The notes: generated by a model not told the origin, from the sequence alone. Positions 35,719-45,185 are shown, numbered from the stretch's first letter. The stretch: DNA of 64,000 nt from an uncultured Candidatus Saccharibacteria bacterium (GCA_938018005.1 CALIJG010000001.1:20933-84932); one strand, 5' to 3'. Translations and numbers: made by a program.

Positions 35719-35730
35719 AGGTATAGTATA

Positions 35731-36045
35731 GCGCATATGGCATAGGCCAATCGAACTGTGTTTACTGTCTTGTTTTCTCATCCCCTCATCAAGCTTGCTG
35801 CATCCACGCCACGCTGGACCTTGTCAGTACGCTAGCTGCATCACGTATCTTTAATGAGCTAGAAAAACTTTGTGTGGTATAGAAAAATACACCTGTCTCT
35901 TACTACAAAACATGAGATATTTTTATATAGTATATAGGGGTATAGAGTATATAGTATAGAGGGGTATATACTATGCTTACTTCATCCATCTGACCTCTGT
36001 TATAGATTATCCTCTTTACCTCTGTTAGTGGTTGTGTTTAAATGG
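35731..36045. other. Intergenic region with AT-rich repeats, no gene seen
   Basis: Between dnaG and the divergent gene at 36059 there is no convincing frame. Positions about 35921-35974 carry a low-complexity tract in which GGGGTATA and TATAGTATA recur. Two ACCTCTGTT motifs follow at 35993-36001 and 36018-36026. Confidence 0.5.
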
Positions 36046-36058
36046 TATTATAGTAACT

Positions 36059-37228
36059 ATGAATCCACAGCAACCATACACTCCCCAACCGAATGGTTCG
36101 GCACCGCAGCCTGAGCAACAGCCCCCGCAACCCAATGCGCCGGCAGCTGCTCCGTATGTCCCCTACTATGCTACCCAAGCGGCGTCGGGTGCGCAGGATT
36201 ATGGCTATGGTGCATACAATCCAGCAACGCAGAGCCAACCAGCCCAGTCACCGTATCAAGAGCAGCCCACTCCTTCATCACCGCAACCTCAAGCCCCGCC
36301 CTACCAGCCGTATCAGCCACCACACAACCAACCAGCCGCCAGCTACGGCACAGGTCAGTCATATCACTACGCGCCGCAGCCCGAGCAGCAGCCAGCCCAG
36401 CCCTTACAGCAGCCGCCAGCTACGACGCCCCAACCAACTAACTCACCCAGTCCACACACTGGCGCAGACCCATCACAAAATTATGCGAGCGCTTACCCAA
36501 GTCAACCCGCCGCGCAGCCCTACCAGCCACAAGCAGGCGGCTACACTGGCCAGACATACGCCAACCCACAGCAGCCACTCGGTGCCACTGCTATGGCTGC
36601 TACCGGCGCAGACCTTGGTGCAGCAAGCGAGCCAGACACCTCCTTCCCGGTAGATTACCTCAACGAAATCGCACCCAAACCGCAGCCAGTACAGATTAAC
36701 CGCTTTGCGGTATTTGGCCTAATCGGCGGCGTACTCTTGCTCGCCTTTAGTGCCGTCATGATGATGGTCAACAGCCAGCCCAACTACACCAAGCAAGCCC
36801 AAAGCACGCTAGCCCGCATCGAGACCTTGCAAGCGGCCACCAAGGAGCAGCAATCACGCCTGACAGAGAATGAGCTCTCAAGTATGAACACCACACTCAC
36901 CACCTCGCTCGGTAGTATGGGGACAGAGCTCAAGTCGTCGCTCAAGGATGCGAAGATCAAGACCGAGCTAGTCGGCGACGCCAAAAAGACCGAAAAAGCC
37001 TACTCCGATAAGCTCTCCAAAACACTCGAAGACGCTTATCTCACTGGCTCGCTCGACCGCGTCTACGCACGCGAAATGAGCTACCAGCTGTCCATCCTCA
37101 AGAGCTACCTCCAGAAGCTCAAAACCGCCAGCGGCAACCGTAAAGCCATTGCCGACTACGTTGCCACCAATAGCAAGACGCTCGACGCCGCCACCAAGTC
37201 ATTCAGCAACTTTACCTCAACGAAGTAA
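36059..37228 (+). CDS. Pro/Gln-rich single-pass membrane protein
   Basis: A 389-aa protein. The first 210 residues are Pro/Gln/Tyr-rich with imperfect repeats (QPYQPQAGGYTGQTYANPQQ) and probably cytoplasmic. A membrane helix (FAVFGLIGGVLLLAFSAVMMMV) follows, and the C-terminal 155 residues form a helical extracytoplasmic domain rich in Ser, Thr and Lys. ATG 36059 is chosen because TATTAT lies seven bases upstream; the GTG at 36032 precedes this promoter. Same layout as the protein at 7623. Function unknown. Confidence 0.8.
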   Translation: MNPQQPYTPQPNGSAPQPEQQPPQPNAPAAAPYVPYYATQAASGAQDYGYGAYNPATQSQPAQSPYQEQPTPSSPQPQAPPYQPYQPPHNQPAASYGTGQSYHYAPQPEQQPAQPLQQPPATTPQPTNSPSPHTGADPSQNYASAYPSQPAAQPYQPQAGGYTGQTYANPQQPLGATAMAATGADLGAASEPDTSFPVDYLNEIAPKPQPVQINRFAVFGLIGGVLLLAFSAVMMMVNSQPNYTKQAQSTLARIETLQAATKEQQSRLTENELSSMNTTLTTSLGSMGTELKSSLKDAKIKTELVGDAKKTEKAYSDKLSKTLEDAYLTGSLDRVYAREMSYQLSILKSYLQKLKTASGNRKAIADYVATNSKTLDAATKSFSNFTSTK

Positions 37229-37252
37229 CGAGAGTACTTCTACCCTATCGAC

Positions 37253-37278
37253 AAAGCTCGCCTCTCTGGCGGGCTTTT
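37253..37278 (+). terminator. Rho-independent terminator
   Basis: AAAGCTCGCC (37253-37262) pairs with GGCGGGCTTT (37268-37277) and ends in TTTT, 25 bases after the gene ending at 37228. Confidence 0.75.
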
Positions 37279-37546
37279 GCTGTATTAGGTATTCTGTTTG
37301 TATATAACTTCGCGGAGCGGTTTTTCTCCGCAGGGCACTGGATGATGCTGGTGTTTTATATGTGCCGATTGTCACGTTTCTCTAGCCGCTCTTCTTTGGG
37401 CTATTATAAATTTAAATACGAGAAGCCCCGAAGCGCTAATTCTCTTCTGTTATTCCATTTAGTAGGGTGTATTTTAGATATCAAAAGGTCGAAGTTTGGG
37501 AGTAGCCAGTAGCCGCATCTTACAGTGTTTTATCGAAACGTACGTC

Positions 37547-37888
37547 CTACTCCGTCACCAGCCGGTAGCTGAGCCGCGCCAGGTCAATCACCTCGTCATC
37601 ACTCAACTGGCCGCTGCAAATAACAGTGATCCAATGTTTTTTGTTGAGGTGGTAGCCTGGCTGAACCGACTCATACCGCTCGCGCAAAGTACGGGCAAGC
37701 TGCGGGTCGCATTTGAGGCTCACCCTTAGTGGCTGCGACCCTTCGGCAATGAGCGCAAACATCTTCTCCTGCTGGCCAGGCACATCCTTGTGCCCTATCT
37801 TGTACACCGCGATATCGTCCCCAAAGGGATAGTCGAGCCACGCTCCGGGCAGGCTGAGCAAAAATTCTTCGAGCTGCTTGTGTGTCAT
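37547..37888 (-). CDS. MmcQ/YjbR family protein
   Basis: A 113-aa member of the MmcQ/YjbR (CyaY-like fold) family. Typical features are the N-terminal LPGAWLDYPFGDDIAVYKIG, the middle MFALI with LRVSLKCDPQLARTLRERYESVQPGYHLNKKHW and a final LIDLARLSY-like helix. Family members are small proteins proposed to bind DNA; the role is not firmly established. TATTAT lies six bases before the ATG (leaderless pattern), right at the end of corA. Confidence 0.87.
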   Translation of the reverse strand: MTHKQLEEFLLSLPGAWLDYPFGDDIAVYKIGHKDVPGQQEKMFALIAEGSQPLRVSLKCDPQLARTLRERYESVQPGYHLNKKHWITVICSGQLSDDEVIDLARLSYRLVTE

Positions 37889-37900
37889 AGCACTATAATA

Positions 37901-38764
37901 CTACACCCACTTGTGCCGCACAAAATACCCCACCATCGCCAGTGGTATGAGGACGATCAGGCCAATCATCAGCCAAAAGGCGATATCGCTACGAAACGGC
38001 AGCTGCACAAAGTTCATCCCGCCCAGGCCCGTCAAGAATGAGACCGGCATAAAGACAGTGGCAACCAAGGTGAGGCGCTTCATCACATCATTCATACGGT
38101 TGGACACCACCGAGAGATACATATCAAGCGCGCTGGTGAGGAGGTCGCGCATCGTATCAATAAGCTCGTGGACGCGCCAGGCGTAGTCGTAGCTGTCGCG
38201 CACATACACCGCGCATTTTTTGTCAAACAAGGCATAGCGACCGTTACTCAGGCCATTGAGCACATTCATCAAAGGGAGCACCACCTTGCGCAGGTCGGCC
38301 AGCTGGCGCTTATAGACAAAGAGCTGCTGGAGCTGCCGATTGTCTGGGGTGCGGATCATCGTATCTTCCAGCTGGTCGGTCACATCGTCGATATGATTCA
38401 GCAGCGGCATAAATTGCTCAATAGAAAACTGCGCAATAGTAGCCAGAATAAGCGATGGCGTCTTGCTACTAGGCCGCAGCGCGGTAATGCGCTGAATGAG
38501 TTCATCATCCAGCTCACCCTGGTGCAGCGTAATAATCTCGGTTTTACTGAGCAAAATAGTAATGGTATGGTACTTCACATTGTGCCGGCTGACGTATGGT
38601 ATATCCAGCGTCAGCAGCAGCCACTGCTCCCCTTCTACCGCCTGTGGCAGCCAGCGATGCTCGCGCACCATGCGGGCCTGCAGCTCGGGCAGGTGGAGCT
38701 CATCTATCAATGCTCGCCGCTGCTCGGCTGTGTCGATCGTAATATCGCGCCACAGCTCGGGCAT
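37901..38764 (-). CDS. corA: CorA-family magnesium/cobalt transporter
   Basis: A 287-aa divalent-cation channel. A cytoplasmic alpha/beta and long-helix domain (about 1-225) leads to two C-terminal membrane helices with the diagnostic GMN selectivity motif (FLTGLGGMNFVQLPF), ending in a basic VRHKWV. Length is on the short side of the family. ATG 38764 shares one base with the orn TAA, so translation is coupled to orn. Confidence 0.93.
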   Translation of the reverse strand: MPELWRDITIDTAEQRRALIDELHLPELQARMVREHRWLPQAVEGEQWLLLTLDIPYVSRHNVKYHTITILLSKTEIITLHQGELDDELIQRITALRPSSKTPSLILATIAQFSIEQFMPLLNHIDDVTDQLEDTMIRTPDNRQLQQLFVYKRQLADLRKVVLPLMNVLNGLSNGRYALFDKKCAVYVRDSYDYAWRVHELIDTMRDLLTSALDMYLSVVSNRMNDVMKRLTLVATVFMPVSFLTGLGGMNFVQLPFRSDIAFWLMIGLIVLIPLAMVGYFVRHKWV

Positions 38765-39315
38765 TACAGAGCGACCTTTTGCAAATAATAACGCAGCTCC
38801 ATAATGCTACCGCGGATATCCTCCAGCGCGCGGTGGTCTTCCGGCTTGGCAAATTTCTTGCCGTATTTGCCCTCCATCACCACCTTCCAGGCGCTCACAT
38901 CCAGCATGCGGTAGTGGAAACGCTGCGCCAGCTGCGGCCACCAGTGATCGATAAAGCGGCGATCTTGGTGGATGGAGTTTCCCGCCAGCAATATCCGCCC
39001 CTCGCCAGCACACTGCGCATCACAAAACGCCAACAGCTCTTGCTCAATTATTGCCAGCGGTTTACCCTGAGCATTCTGCTCCTCCAGCCCACGCCGCGCT
39101 GCCGGGTGCTGATCCCAAAAGCTGGCGTTGCCATCGAGGAGGCGTTTGAGTTTGGCTTCGTCGTGATGCACTACCCCTTCGTACGTTGCAATCTCGGCAA
39201 AGGTCCAGTCTGTCACGATCGCCGCCACTTCTAATATTTCATCCGTGGTAGGGTCCAGCCCCGTCATCTCTAGGTCTACCCACAAAATCCGTTTTGGTTT
39301 GAAGCTTGGTTTCAT
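38764..39315 (-). CDS. orn: Oligoribonuclease
   Basis: A 183-aa DEDDh 3'-5' exoribonuclease that finishes degradation of short RNA oligomers, the last step after PNPase. Active-site motifs are WVDLEMTGLDP (DxE), LAGNSIHQDRRFIDHWWPQL (Asp) and HRALEDIRGS (HxxxxD). TATACT lies exactly six bases before the ATG (leaderless pattern). Confidence 0.96.
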   Translation of the reverse strand: MKPSFKPKRILWVDLEMTGLDPTTDEILEVAAIVTDWTFAEIATYEGVVHHDEAKLKRLLDGNASFWDQHPAARRGLEEQNAQGKPLAIIEQELLAFCDAQCAGEGRILLAGNSIHQDRRFIDHWWPQLAQRFHYRMLDVSAWKVVMEGKYGKKFAKPEDHRALEDIRGSIMELRYYLQKVAL

Positions 39316-39327
39316 GCTTCTAGTATA

Positions 39328-39574
39328 CTACATGCCCACCGCATAGCGCTCATCCTTAGCTATTACTGTTATAAGCATAAGATTTACTGGTATGCAAGTT
39401 GGTGTACTACTTTTTTGTTCAGGAGCCTTTGCCTGCCCTTCTATCTTCTCGCTTCAAGAGGCAATTATGGGATAAATCCCCTCCTCTACCACTGTTATTT
39501 CCGAATGGTTCACTATTGTGTTCAGGCTACGTAGATGTTTGGGTAGTGCGCAAATTTATTATTCACCATAGAAA
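39328..39574. other. Intergenic region, nothing recognised
   Basis: Between the orn promoter and the mscL terminator I see no gene with start signals, no RNA gene and no notable repeat. Confidence 0.4.
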
Positions 39575-39598
39575 AACCACACCGCGGTGGGTGTGGTT
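39575..39598 (-). terminator. Rho-independent terminator of mscL
   Basis: AACCACAC (39575-39582) pairs with GTGTGGTT (39591-39598); on the minus strand it ends in TTTTTC, 26 bases past mscL. Confidence 0.75.
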
Positions 39599-39623
39599 GA
39601 TCGCTACGCAGGCTCTTGCCTAC

Positions 39624-40073
39624 TTAGTCTTTTTTCTTGTCCAAGCGGTCGAGCTTGAGAAAGTGGATGATCAGGTAGATGACGAATGCTGTGGCAATCA
39701 AGGTGATCAGCGAGCTCACGAAGGCTCCCCACGCAAAGTCGGCGCTGCGCCCAGCAATCTCAATATGTGTGCTGGCAGCCTCGAGGCCCTTCTGCGACCC
39801 CACGATGAACTGCACAACCGGGCTAATGAACCCCTGAACTAATTTTTTGACCGTGTCACCGGCAGCGGTACCAATCGCCAAACCAACAGCCAGGCCAACC
39901 ACGCCCTGCTCGCGAATAAACTCAGCAAAGCCGCCAATGTGGCTGTTCTTCATTTTCTGCTCTAGAGCTTGGGCAGCAGCTGCAGCCTCTTGGGCAGCCT
40001 TGCGTGGGGTGCGGCGTGCAGCAGGCTTCTTTGCAGCAGCTGCTTTGGTTTTGGTTGTTGTTCGTTCTGCCAT
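39624..40073 (-). CDS. mscL: Large-conductance mechanosensitive channel with basic N-terminal extension
   Basis: A 149-aa channel that opens under membrane tension to release solutes. The MscL core starts near residue 50: EFIREQGVVGLAVGLAIGTAAGDTVKKLVQGFISP (TM1) and WGAFVSSLITLIATAFVIYLIIHFL (TM2). Unlike usual MscL, about 45 extra residues rich in Lys, Arg and Ala precede it (TKAAAAKKPAARRTPRKAAQ), resembling a histone-H1-like tail. ATG 40073 follows AAGGAG, so the extension is probably translated. Confidence 0.88.
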   Translation of the reverse strand: MAERTTTKTKAAAAKKPAARRTPRKAAQEAAAAAQALEQKMKNSHIGGFAEFIREQGVVGLAVGLAIGTAAGDTVKKLVQGFISPVVQFIVGSQKGLEAASTHIEIAGRSADFAWGAFVSSLITLIATAFVIYLIIHFLKLDRLDKKKD

Positions 40074-40171
40074 AGGTTCTCCTTATTAACCATTGTTTAT
40101 TCAAATTATAGCATATTCTGCACTAATTGCTAGCGGTCTTGTGTTCGTGGTGTTCTATGGTCGTTATTTCA

Positions 40172-41341
40172 TTATTGCTTCATTCGCTTAGCTTGTTTGC
40201 GTGCTTTGTTGACTTTATTACGCTGCAAATCTTTAAAGCCTCGCGACAGGCGTTGTGATGGAGTCGCGATATTATCTGCATTATCATCAAAGATAACAAA
40301 TGGGTGCTCGTACGTCTGTATCGCTTGCTCGACAAGTTTGGCATTGCCCGTGGCAGTCGCTACTTTGCGTAGTATATCACCAAGGAAAAAGCGATTAACT
40401 GTCGTGTCACCCGGCGAAAGGCTCGCATGGACAGTCTGCGCTAATTCAATTGCTTGCTCACCCATACCCTGGGCGATAAGCTTCTTGCACAGCTGGTTGG
40501 CCTCTTTCAGGTCGTTACGTCGATCAACATCTGGGTAGATGCCTGGTAGCTGGCTTAAACTTTCGTATGCAGCACCAAATTCGTCATGGCGATTATGGAT
40601 GATTGCATCATAATGAACGCGCAATAGCTCACGCCCAGGGATAGATGGCAGTGTAATAAGCTGTAGCAGACTATTTCGTCTGTCACCATCACGATACTGC
40701 TGACTAGTAACATCAGCAAAGTTTAACCATGGGCGAGATGAAACAAAGGCATCACGGTTGATTGACGGCGGGAGATTCTTCACTAGTTCGCTGGTCTGCA
40801 GCCAATTCACTGCGCGAAGCTCACCACTCATCAACTGATCTTGCGGGTTTTTTCCACTTATCGCTTCTGTTGTCTCTTTGCATAGCTCATTCGTAGGTAC
40901 ATCAAGCAAAAACGAGCGCTGACTTGGCCGGTCAAACAACATAATTACGGCATGTTGGTTAACATACCCAATATAGTGCTCTAACCCCTTAATCTGATCG
41001 AGGCACTCCGATGCCACAATAGTATAACCATAGCAATTAGCTGTCTCACGCTCGGCAATACTTTCAGCGGTAAGAAGCGGTGTACCATCTGTGGTCGGTG
41101 CAAATTCAAGCGTCTGGCGCACCAAGTGCCCCACCAAAACTGCTGCATTAGTGGCGTCTTCAAAGGCCAGCGGCGACTGCTCGTAGGCTGCGCCGATAAT
41201 CTTGAGCTGCTTTGAGTCAAGCAAGCGCTCGCGACCAATCTCGATATTTTGTGCTGCAATACGATGCTTTGGCGTCATAAGCTCTGCCGCTAGCGGCCCG
41301 TGCAAGGCAGATGAGTCGGTATGTGGCGTACACTCACCCAC
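40172..41341 (-). CDS. Transglutaminase-like protein with helical C-terminus
   Basis: A 389-aa protein whose N-terminal half resembles the transglutaminase/protease-like fold. Cys103 (ETANCYGYTIVA), His130 (VNQHAVIMLFD) and Asp147 (SFLLDVPTNE) fit the order and spacing of a Cys-His-Asp triad. The C-terminal half is helical with TPR-like pairs (QLCKKLIAQGMGEQAIELAQTVHASLS) and a basic tail. The GTG start overlaps the argS TAG by one base, so it is made with arginyl-tRNA synthetase. No signal peptide. The assignment rests on motif spacing only. Confidence 0.65.
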   Translation of the reverse strand: MGECTPHTDSSALHGPLAAELMTPKHRIAAQNIEIGRERLLDSKQLKIIGAAYEQSPLAFEDATNAAVLVGHLVRQTLEFAPTTDGTPLLTAESIAERETANCYGYTIVASECLDQIKGLEHYIGYVNQHAVIMLFDRPSQRSFLLDVPTNELCKETTEAISGKNPQDQLMSGELRAVNWLQTSELVKNLPPSINRDAFVSSRPWLNFADVTSQQYRDGDRRNSLLQLITLPSIPGRELLRVHYDAIIHNRHDEFGAAYESLSQLPGIYPDVDRRNDLKEANQLCKKLIAQGMGEQAIELAQTVHASLSPGDTTVNRFFLGDILRKVATATGNAKLVEQAIQTYEHPFVIFDDNADNIATPSQRLSRGFKDLQRNKVNKARKQAKRMKQ

Positions 41342-43005
41342 TACAGCCGCTCCGGTGCTTCGATACCGAGCAGAGCAAGGCCAGCAGCCAGGGTGTCGCG
41401 GTAGCGCTGCACTAGGCTCAGGCGCTCGGCCTGGCGGGGGCTGCCAACGACACGGTTTTTCTCGTAGAAGCGGTTAAATTCTTGGGCAAGCTCATAGAGG
41501 TAGTGGCAGATGCCATGCACAAGATACTCGCGGGCAGCCTTCTCAACGACCTCTGGGTATTCGCTCAGCTTGCGCAGGAGCAGGCGCTCGTCATCAGTGC
41601 AATCGGTTGGCTCGGCAGGCTCGGCACTCGCCTTGGCTAGGATGCTACACGCCCGAGCATGAGCGTATTGAATATAGGGGCCAGAGTTGCCCTGCAGGCT
41701 CACCGTCTCGTCCATATCAAAGGAGATATCGTTGCCCATACGATACTTCGCAAAGGCGTATTTGATCGCTCCAAGTGCCACCTGGCGCTGCACCACTGGG
41801 TTTGTGGTGAGGTTTGCCACACGCTCTTGAACGATGGTGAGCACATCGGCCGCCCGGGCCACATTACCCAGGCGCGAGCTCATCTTGCTGCCATCACCAA
41901 AGCGCACCGTACCATTGGTCAGGTGGGTCATCCGCCCAGCTAGCTCAGGCCGGAAGAGCTCTGCCGCAGCATACACCACGCGCATATATTCCTTTTGGTC
42001 GTTGCCAGTGATGAGAATTCGGTGGTCGAAGTGGTAGTCTGCTACCTCCTTCCAGATAACGCCAATGTCCTTTGTCTCGTACGTTGGCAGGCCATTGGAC
42101 GTGACGAAGACGCGGGTGTGCAGGTGCTTGGCTGGGTCGCCGACGAAGACCACTGCCCCCTCAGAGCGCTGCAAATTCCCCCGCTCTAGCTGCTCGTGCA
42201 CCACGGCGAGGCCAATTGGTGCGGTGCTACTCTCGGGGATATAGTCAAGATGATCAACCTGAATCATCGCATAGAAGGCATCGAAGTAATCCAAACTCCA
42301 CTGGCGCGTCGTCCAATAGATCTGAGCGAGCGGCGTATTATGCTCATCATGCTCGTGGTAGCTATAGACAAGCTTGTTGAGCTCGATGATCTCTTGCTTG
42401 GCTGTGTCGTTATCTTCGTACGCTTTGGCGCCAATCACATAAGCCTGGCTAATCCACCGTGCTCGAGCAAAGACATCGCTTTCTACCTCTGTTAATTTCT
42501 CTGGTAGCTCACCGCCCAGCGTGTGGCGCATCCCCCACAAGCACTTAGCAACGTGCAGGCCAACATCACCACCAAAGCTGGCACGGTCTACCGACGCGCC
42601 AACCGACTCGATGATCCGCGCCAATATATCGCCATACACCGTCTGGTACAGGTGGCCAGTATGCAACTCCTTAAAGGCGTTGGGGCAGCTGTATTCCAGC
42701 GTGTAGCGCATGCCGCCATAGATCTGCTGCGGTGCGGTATTGGCCGCCTGCCACAGCGCTTCATCACTCAAGCGAAGATTAATAAAACCCGGGCCCGCCA
42801 CGCTCACGTCAGAAAACTGGCCAGTCTGGCGCAGCACCGCCGCCACCTCCTCGGCAATCTCGCGCGGCCTCTTGCCCAGTGGCTTGGCAAGCTTGAGGGC
42901 GACGTTGGTCGCAAAATCGCCAAATTTCGGCTCTGGCCGCGTCAATTCCACCGGCGGTGTTTGTTGATAAAGAGTATATACTGCATCACGAATCGTCTGT
43001 TCCAT
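41341..43005 (-). CDS. argS: Arginyl-tRNA synthetase
   Basis: A 554-aa class I synthetase that charges tRNA-Arg. The HIGH-like motif is ELHTGHLYQTVYGD, the KMSKS-like site is GDGSKMSSRLGN, and the C-terminal anticodon-binding DALR domain includes YLYELAQEFNRFYEKNRV. The N-terminal domain (PKFGDFATNVALKLAK) is typical. TATACT lies six bases before ATG 43005 (leaderless pattern). Its stop overlaps the start of the transglutaminase-like gene. Confidence 0.96.
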   Translation of the reverse strand: MEQTIRDAVYTLYQQTPPVELTRPEPKFGDFATNVALKLAKPLGKRPREIAEEVAAVLRQTGQFSDVSVAGPGFINLRLSDEALWQAANTAPQQIYGGMRYTLEYSCPNAFKELHTGHLYQTVYGDILARIIESVGASVDRASFGGDVGLHVAKCLWGMRHTLGGELPEKLTEVESDVFARARWISQAYVIGAKAYEDNDTAKQEIIELNKLVYSYHEHDEHNTPLAQIYWTTRQWSLDYFDAFYAMIQVDHLDYIPESSTAPIGLAVVHEQLERGNLQRSEGAVVFVGDPAKHLHTRVFVTSNGLPTYETKDIGVIWKEVADYHFDHRILITGNDQKEYMRVVYAAAELFRPELAGRMTHLTNGTVRFGDGSKMSSRLGNVARAADVLTIVQERVANLTTNPVVQRQVALGAIKYAFAKYRMGNDISFDMDETVSLQGNSGPYIQYAHARACSILAKASAEPAEPTDCTDDERLLLRKLSEYPEVVEKAAREYLVHGICHYLYELAQEFNRFYEKNRVVGSPRQAERLSLVQRYRDTLAAGLALLGIEAPERL

Positions 43006-43227
43006 GATTATAGTATACAACAGATGCAGCGAGAGAGGATGGAATGGGACAGCTAGGGGTGATGGTGAGGACTTTTATATATTATCAAGCTATATTATGT
43101 ATTATATACAAAACTCCACCTCTCAAGACTATAACTCTCGACTGCTTTATCCTAATGGAGGGTGAGGTCTTCTGATGCTATCCAGCCAAGACTTTTAGCA
43201 CAAAAGTAATAAGCTATAGCAAGAAGA

Positions 43228-44841
43228 CTACGCCTCGCCCTTCCTCCGCTTCTGCCGCTTGAGCGCCGCCTGCACCAAGCCAGCAAAGAGGGGATGAGCT
43301 CGGAATGGCCGCGAGGTAAACTCTGGATGAGCCTGGGTCGCAACAAAGTAGTCGCAGGTCGGTGCCTCGACAAACTCGACCAGCCTGCCATCGGGTGACG
43401 TACCCGACACCACAACCCCGCCCGCGTTAATAGCAGCAAGATGCGCTTGATTCACCTCATAGCGATGGCGATGACGCTCCACGACCTCTGTTATCCCATA
43501 TGTTTTGGCGGTGCGCGAGCCAGCCTGCAGCACCGCCGGGTAGTTGCCTAGGCGCATCGTCCCGCCAGTCGATTGCTTACCCTGCTGGCCAGGCATGAGG
43601 TAGATAACGGCATCATCCGGCGCGGCACCACACTCTGCACTGCCAGCCTGCGCCAGGCCACCACGGCGGGCAGCAGCAATCACGGCGACCTGCATCCCCA
43701 GGCAGATGCCAAGATATGGTACATTGTGCTGCAAGCAGTAACTGGCCGCCGCAATCTTCCCTTCTACCCCGCGCTTGCCAAAGCCACCAGGCACCACCAC
43801 AGCATCCACAGCGCTGAGCGCTGCGTCGGTCACTGTCTCGGCATTGATCCACTGGATGGTCACCTCGCTGCGGTGCGCCCAGGCCGCTGCTTTGAGCGCC
43901 TCAGTGATAGAGAGATAGGTATCGGCATTATCAACATATTTCGCCACGAGACCAATCGTCAGCCGCTGGCGGTAGGTCTGGCTGTCATGCCGGACGAGCT
44001 GCTGCCAACGCGTCATATCTGGTACCGTCATATTGCCAGTAAAGCTCGCCAGCACCGGGCCTAATTCGCGCGCCACCATCAGGGGTACCTTGTAGACCGT
44101 ATCGACATTCGGCATCATAATAATCCCCTCTGGCCGCACCCCACTGGCAATGGCAATCTTATCCGCCACACCACGCGGTGGCGCGATGCTGCCTTCGGTG
44201 CGAACCGCCACCACATCGGGCATAATACCAAAGCCACGCAGGTCGGCCATGGCATTCTGGGCTGGCTTGGTCTTGTATTCCTGGCTCGTCGCAAGAAACG
44301 GCACATACACCACATGGACGAAGAGACAGTGCTCGCGCCCCACCTCTAATGAGAACTCGCGGATTGCCTCGACAAAGCTTAGTCCCTCATAATCTCCCAC
44401 CGTGCCACCAATCTCCACAATATGCACCTGCCCCGCTGCTGCCTGGTGGATAGCTCGCGTAATCGCGTGGGTGAGGTGCGGCACCAGCTGCACCGTCTGG
44501 CCACCAAATTTCCCAGCCCGCTCATCGGCGATCAAGTCACGCAGCAGCCGCCCCGCTAGCGTAGCATTGCGCTGGGTCAGCTCAAGGTCTAAGAAGCGCT
44601 CGTAGTGACCAAGGTCGAGATCGGTCTCTGCTCCATCTTTGGTTACGAAGCACTCGCCATGCTCCTTGGGGTTAAGCAGCCCAGCATCGACGTTAAGGTA
44701 CGGGTCGCACTTTTGCACCGAGACAGATAAGCCCTTAGCCTGCAACACCGCGCCAATACTGGCCGCCGTGATGCCCTTACCCACCCCAGAGAGTACCCCA
44801 CCGGTGACAAAAATATACTTTGGTTGGTGTGTCTGTGTCAT
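43228..44841 (-). CDS. pyrG: CTP synthase
   Basis: A 537-aa enzyme that aminates UTP to CTP using glutamine. The synthase domain begins KYIFVTGGVLSGVGKGITAAS and contains CDPYLNVDAG. The glutaminase domain has the nucleophile in GICLGMQVA and the His/Glu pair in AHPEFTSRPF. Length is normal. ATG 44841 follows GAGAGGGAG; the in-frame extension to 44880 is not conserved. A terminator separates it from the upstream small CxxC gene. Confidence 0.97.
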   Translation of the reverse strand: MTQTHQPKYIFVTGGVLSGVGKGITAASIGAVLQAKGLSVSVQKCDPYLNVDAGLLNPKEHGECFVTKDGAETDLDLGHYERFLDLELTQRNATLAGRLLRDLIADERAGKFGGQTVQLVPHLTHAITRAIHQAAAGQVHIVEIGGTVGDYEGLSFVEAIREFSLEVGREHCLFVHVVYVPFLATSQEYKTKPAQNAMADLRGFGIMPDVVAVRTEGSIAPPRGVADKIAIASGVRPEGIIMMPNVDTVYKVPLMVARELGPVLASFTGNMTVPDMTRWQQLVRHDSQTYRQRLTIGLVAKYVDNADTYLSITEALKAAAWAHRSEVTIQWINAETVTDAALSAVDAVVVPGGFGKRGVEGKIAAASYCLQHNVPYLGICLGMQVAVIAAARRGGLAQAGSAECGAAPDDAVIYLMPGQQGKQSTGGTMRLGNYPAVLQAGSRTAKTYGITEVVERHRHRYEVNQAHLAAINAGGVVVSGTSPDGRLVEFVEAPTCDYFVATQAHPEFTSRPFRAHPLFAGLVQAALKRQKRRKGEA

Positions 44842-44900
44842 ACAATCTCCCTCTCGCGTTCTATTGTAGCATGTATCCATAAGCAGTATACTAGCAAAAA

Positions 44901-44918
44901 ACCAGCCCGATCGCTGGT
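44901..44918 (-). terminator. Rho-independent terminator after the small CxxC protein
   Basis: ACCAGC (44901-44906) pairs with GCTGGT (44913-44918); on the minus strand it continues TTTTTTG. It ends the unit containing the gene at 44946. Confidence 0.7.
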
Positions 44919-44945
44919 CTTTTGCTGGTTATTGATACGCGCCAC

Positions 44946-45185
44946 CTATTGGCAGCCCTCGCACATGGTTAGCTCCGCTGGATCTGGCATAATAACAGGA
45001 GTGCCACTCGCCGCTGCTTGGTCGACAGCAACCTGCTGAGCAGCCAGCAGTGCCTGCTCGATAGCATCGAGCTTCTCCTCGAGCGTCATGTCGTCCGTCA
45101 GCTGAGGCTTGCTAGCCTGCGCCTGCGTGGTGGTTGTCGTTGTTGTATCTGTGATTGGTGTTATTGTTGCTGTGGTTTGTGTCAT
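44946..45185 (-). CDS. 79-aa protein ending in an NrdA-like CxxC tail
   Basis: A small protein with a Thr-rich N-terminus (ITPITDTTTTTTTQAQ), a helical middle (MTLEEKLDAIEQALLAAQQVAVDQA), a Pro-containing linker and the extreme C-terminus DPAELTMCEGCQ (Cys75, Cys78). From family knowledge, many class I NrdA chains end in a flexible linker plus CExCQ, the cysteine pair that re-reduces the active site. NrdA in this window lacks any such cysteines. ATG 45185 follows GGGAG. It lies in the nrd cluster, 59 bases after the PNPOx-like gene. Role inferred, not shown. Confidence 0.7.
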   Translation of the reverse strand: MTQTTATITPITDTTTTTTTQAQASKPQLTDDMTLEEKLDAIEQALLAAQQVAVDQAAASGTPVIMPDPAELTMCEGCQ

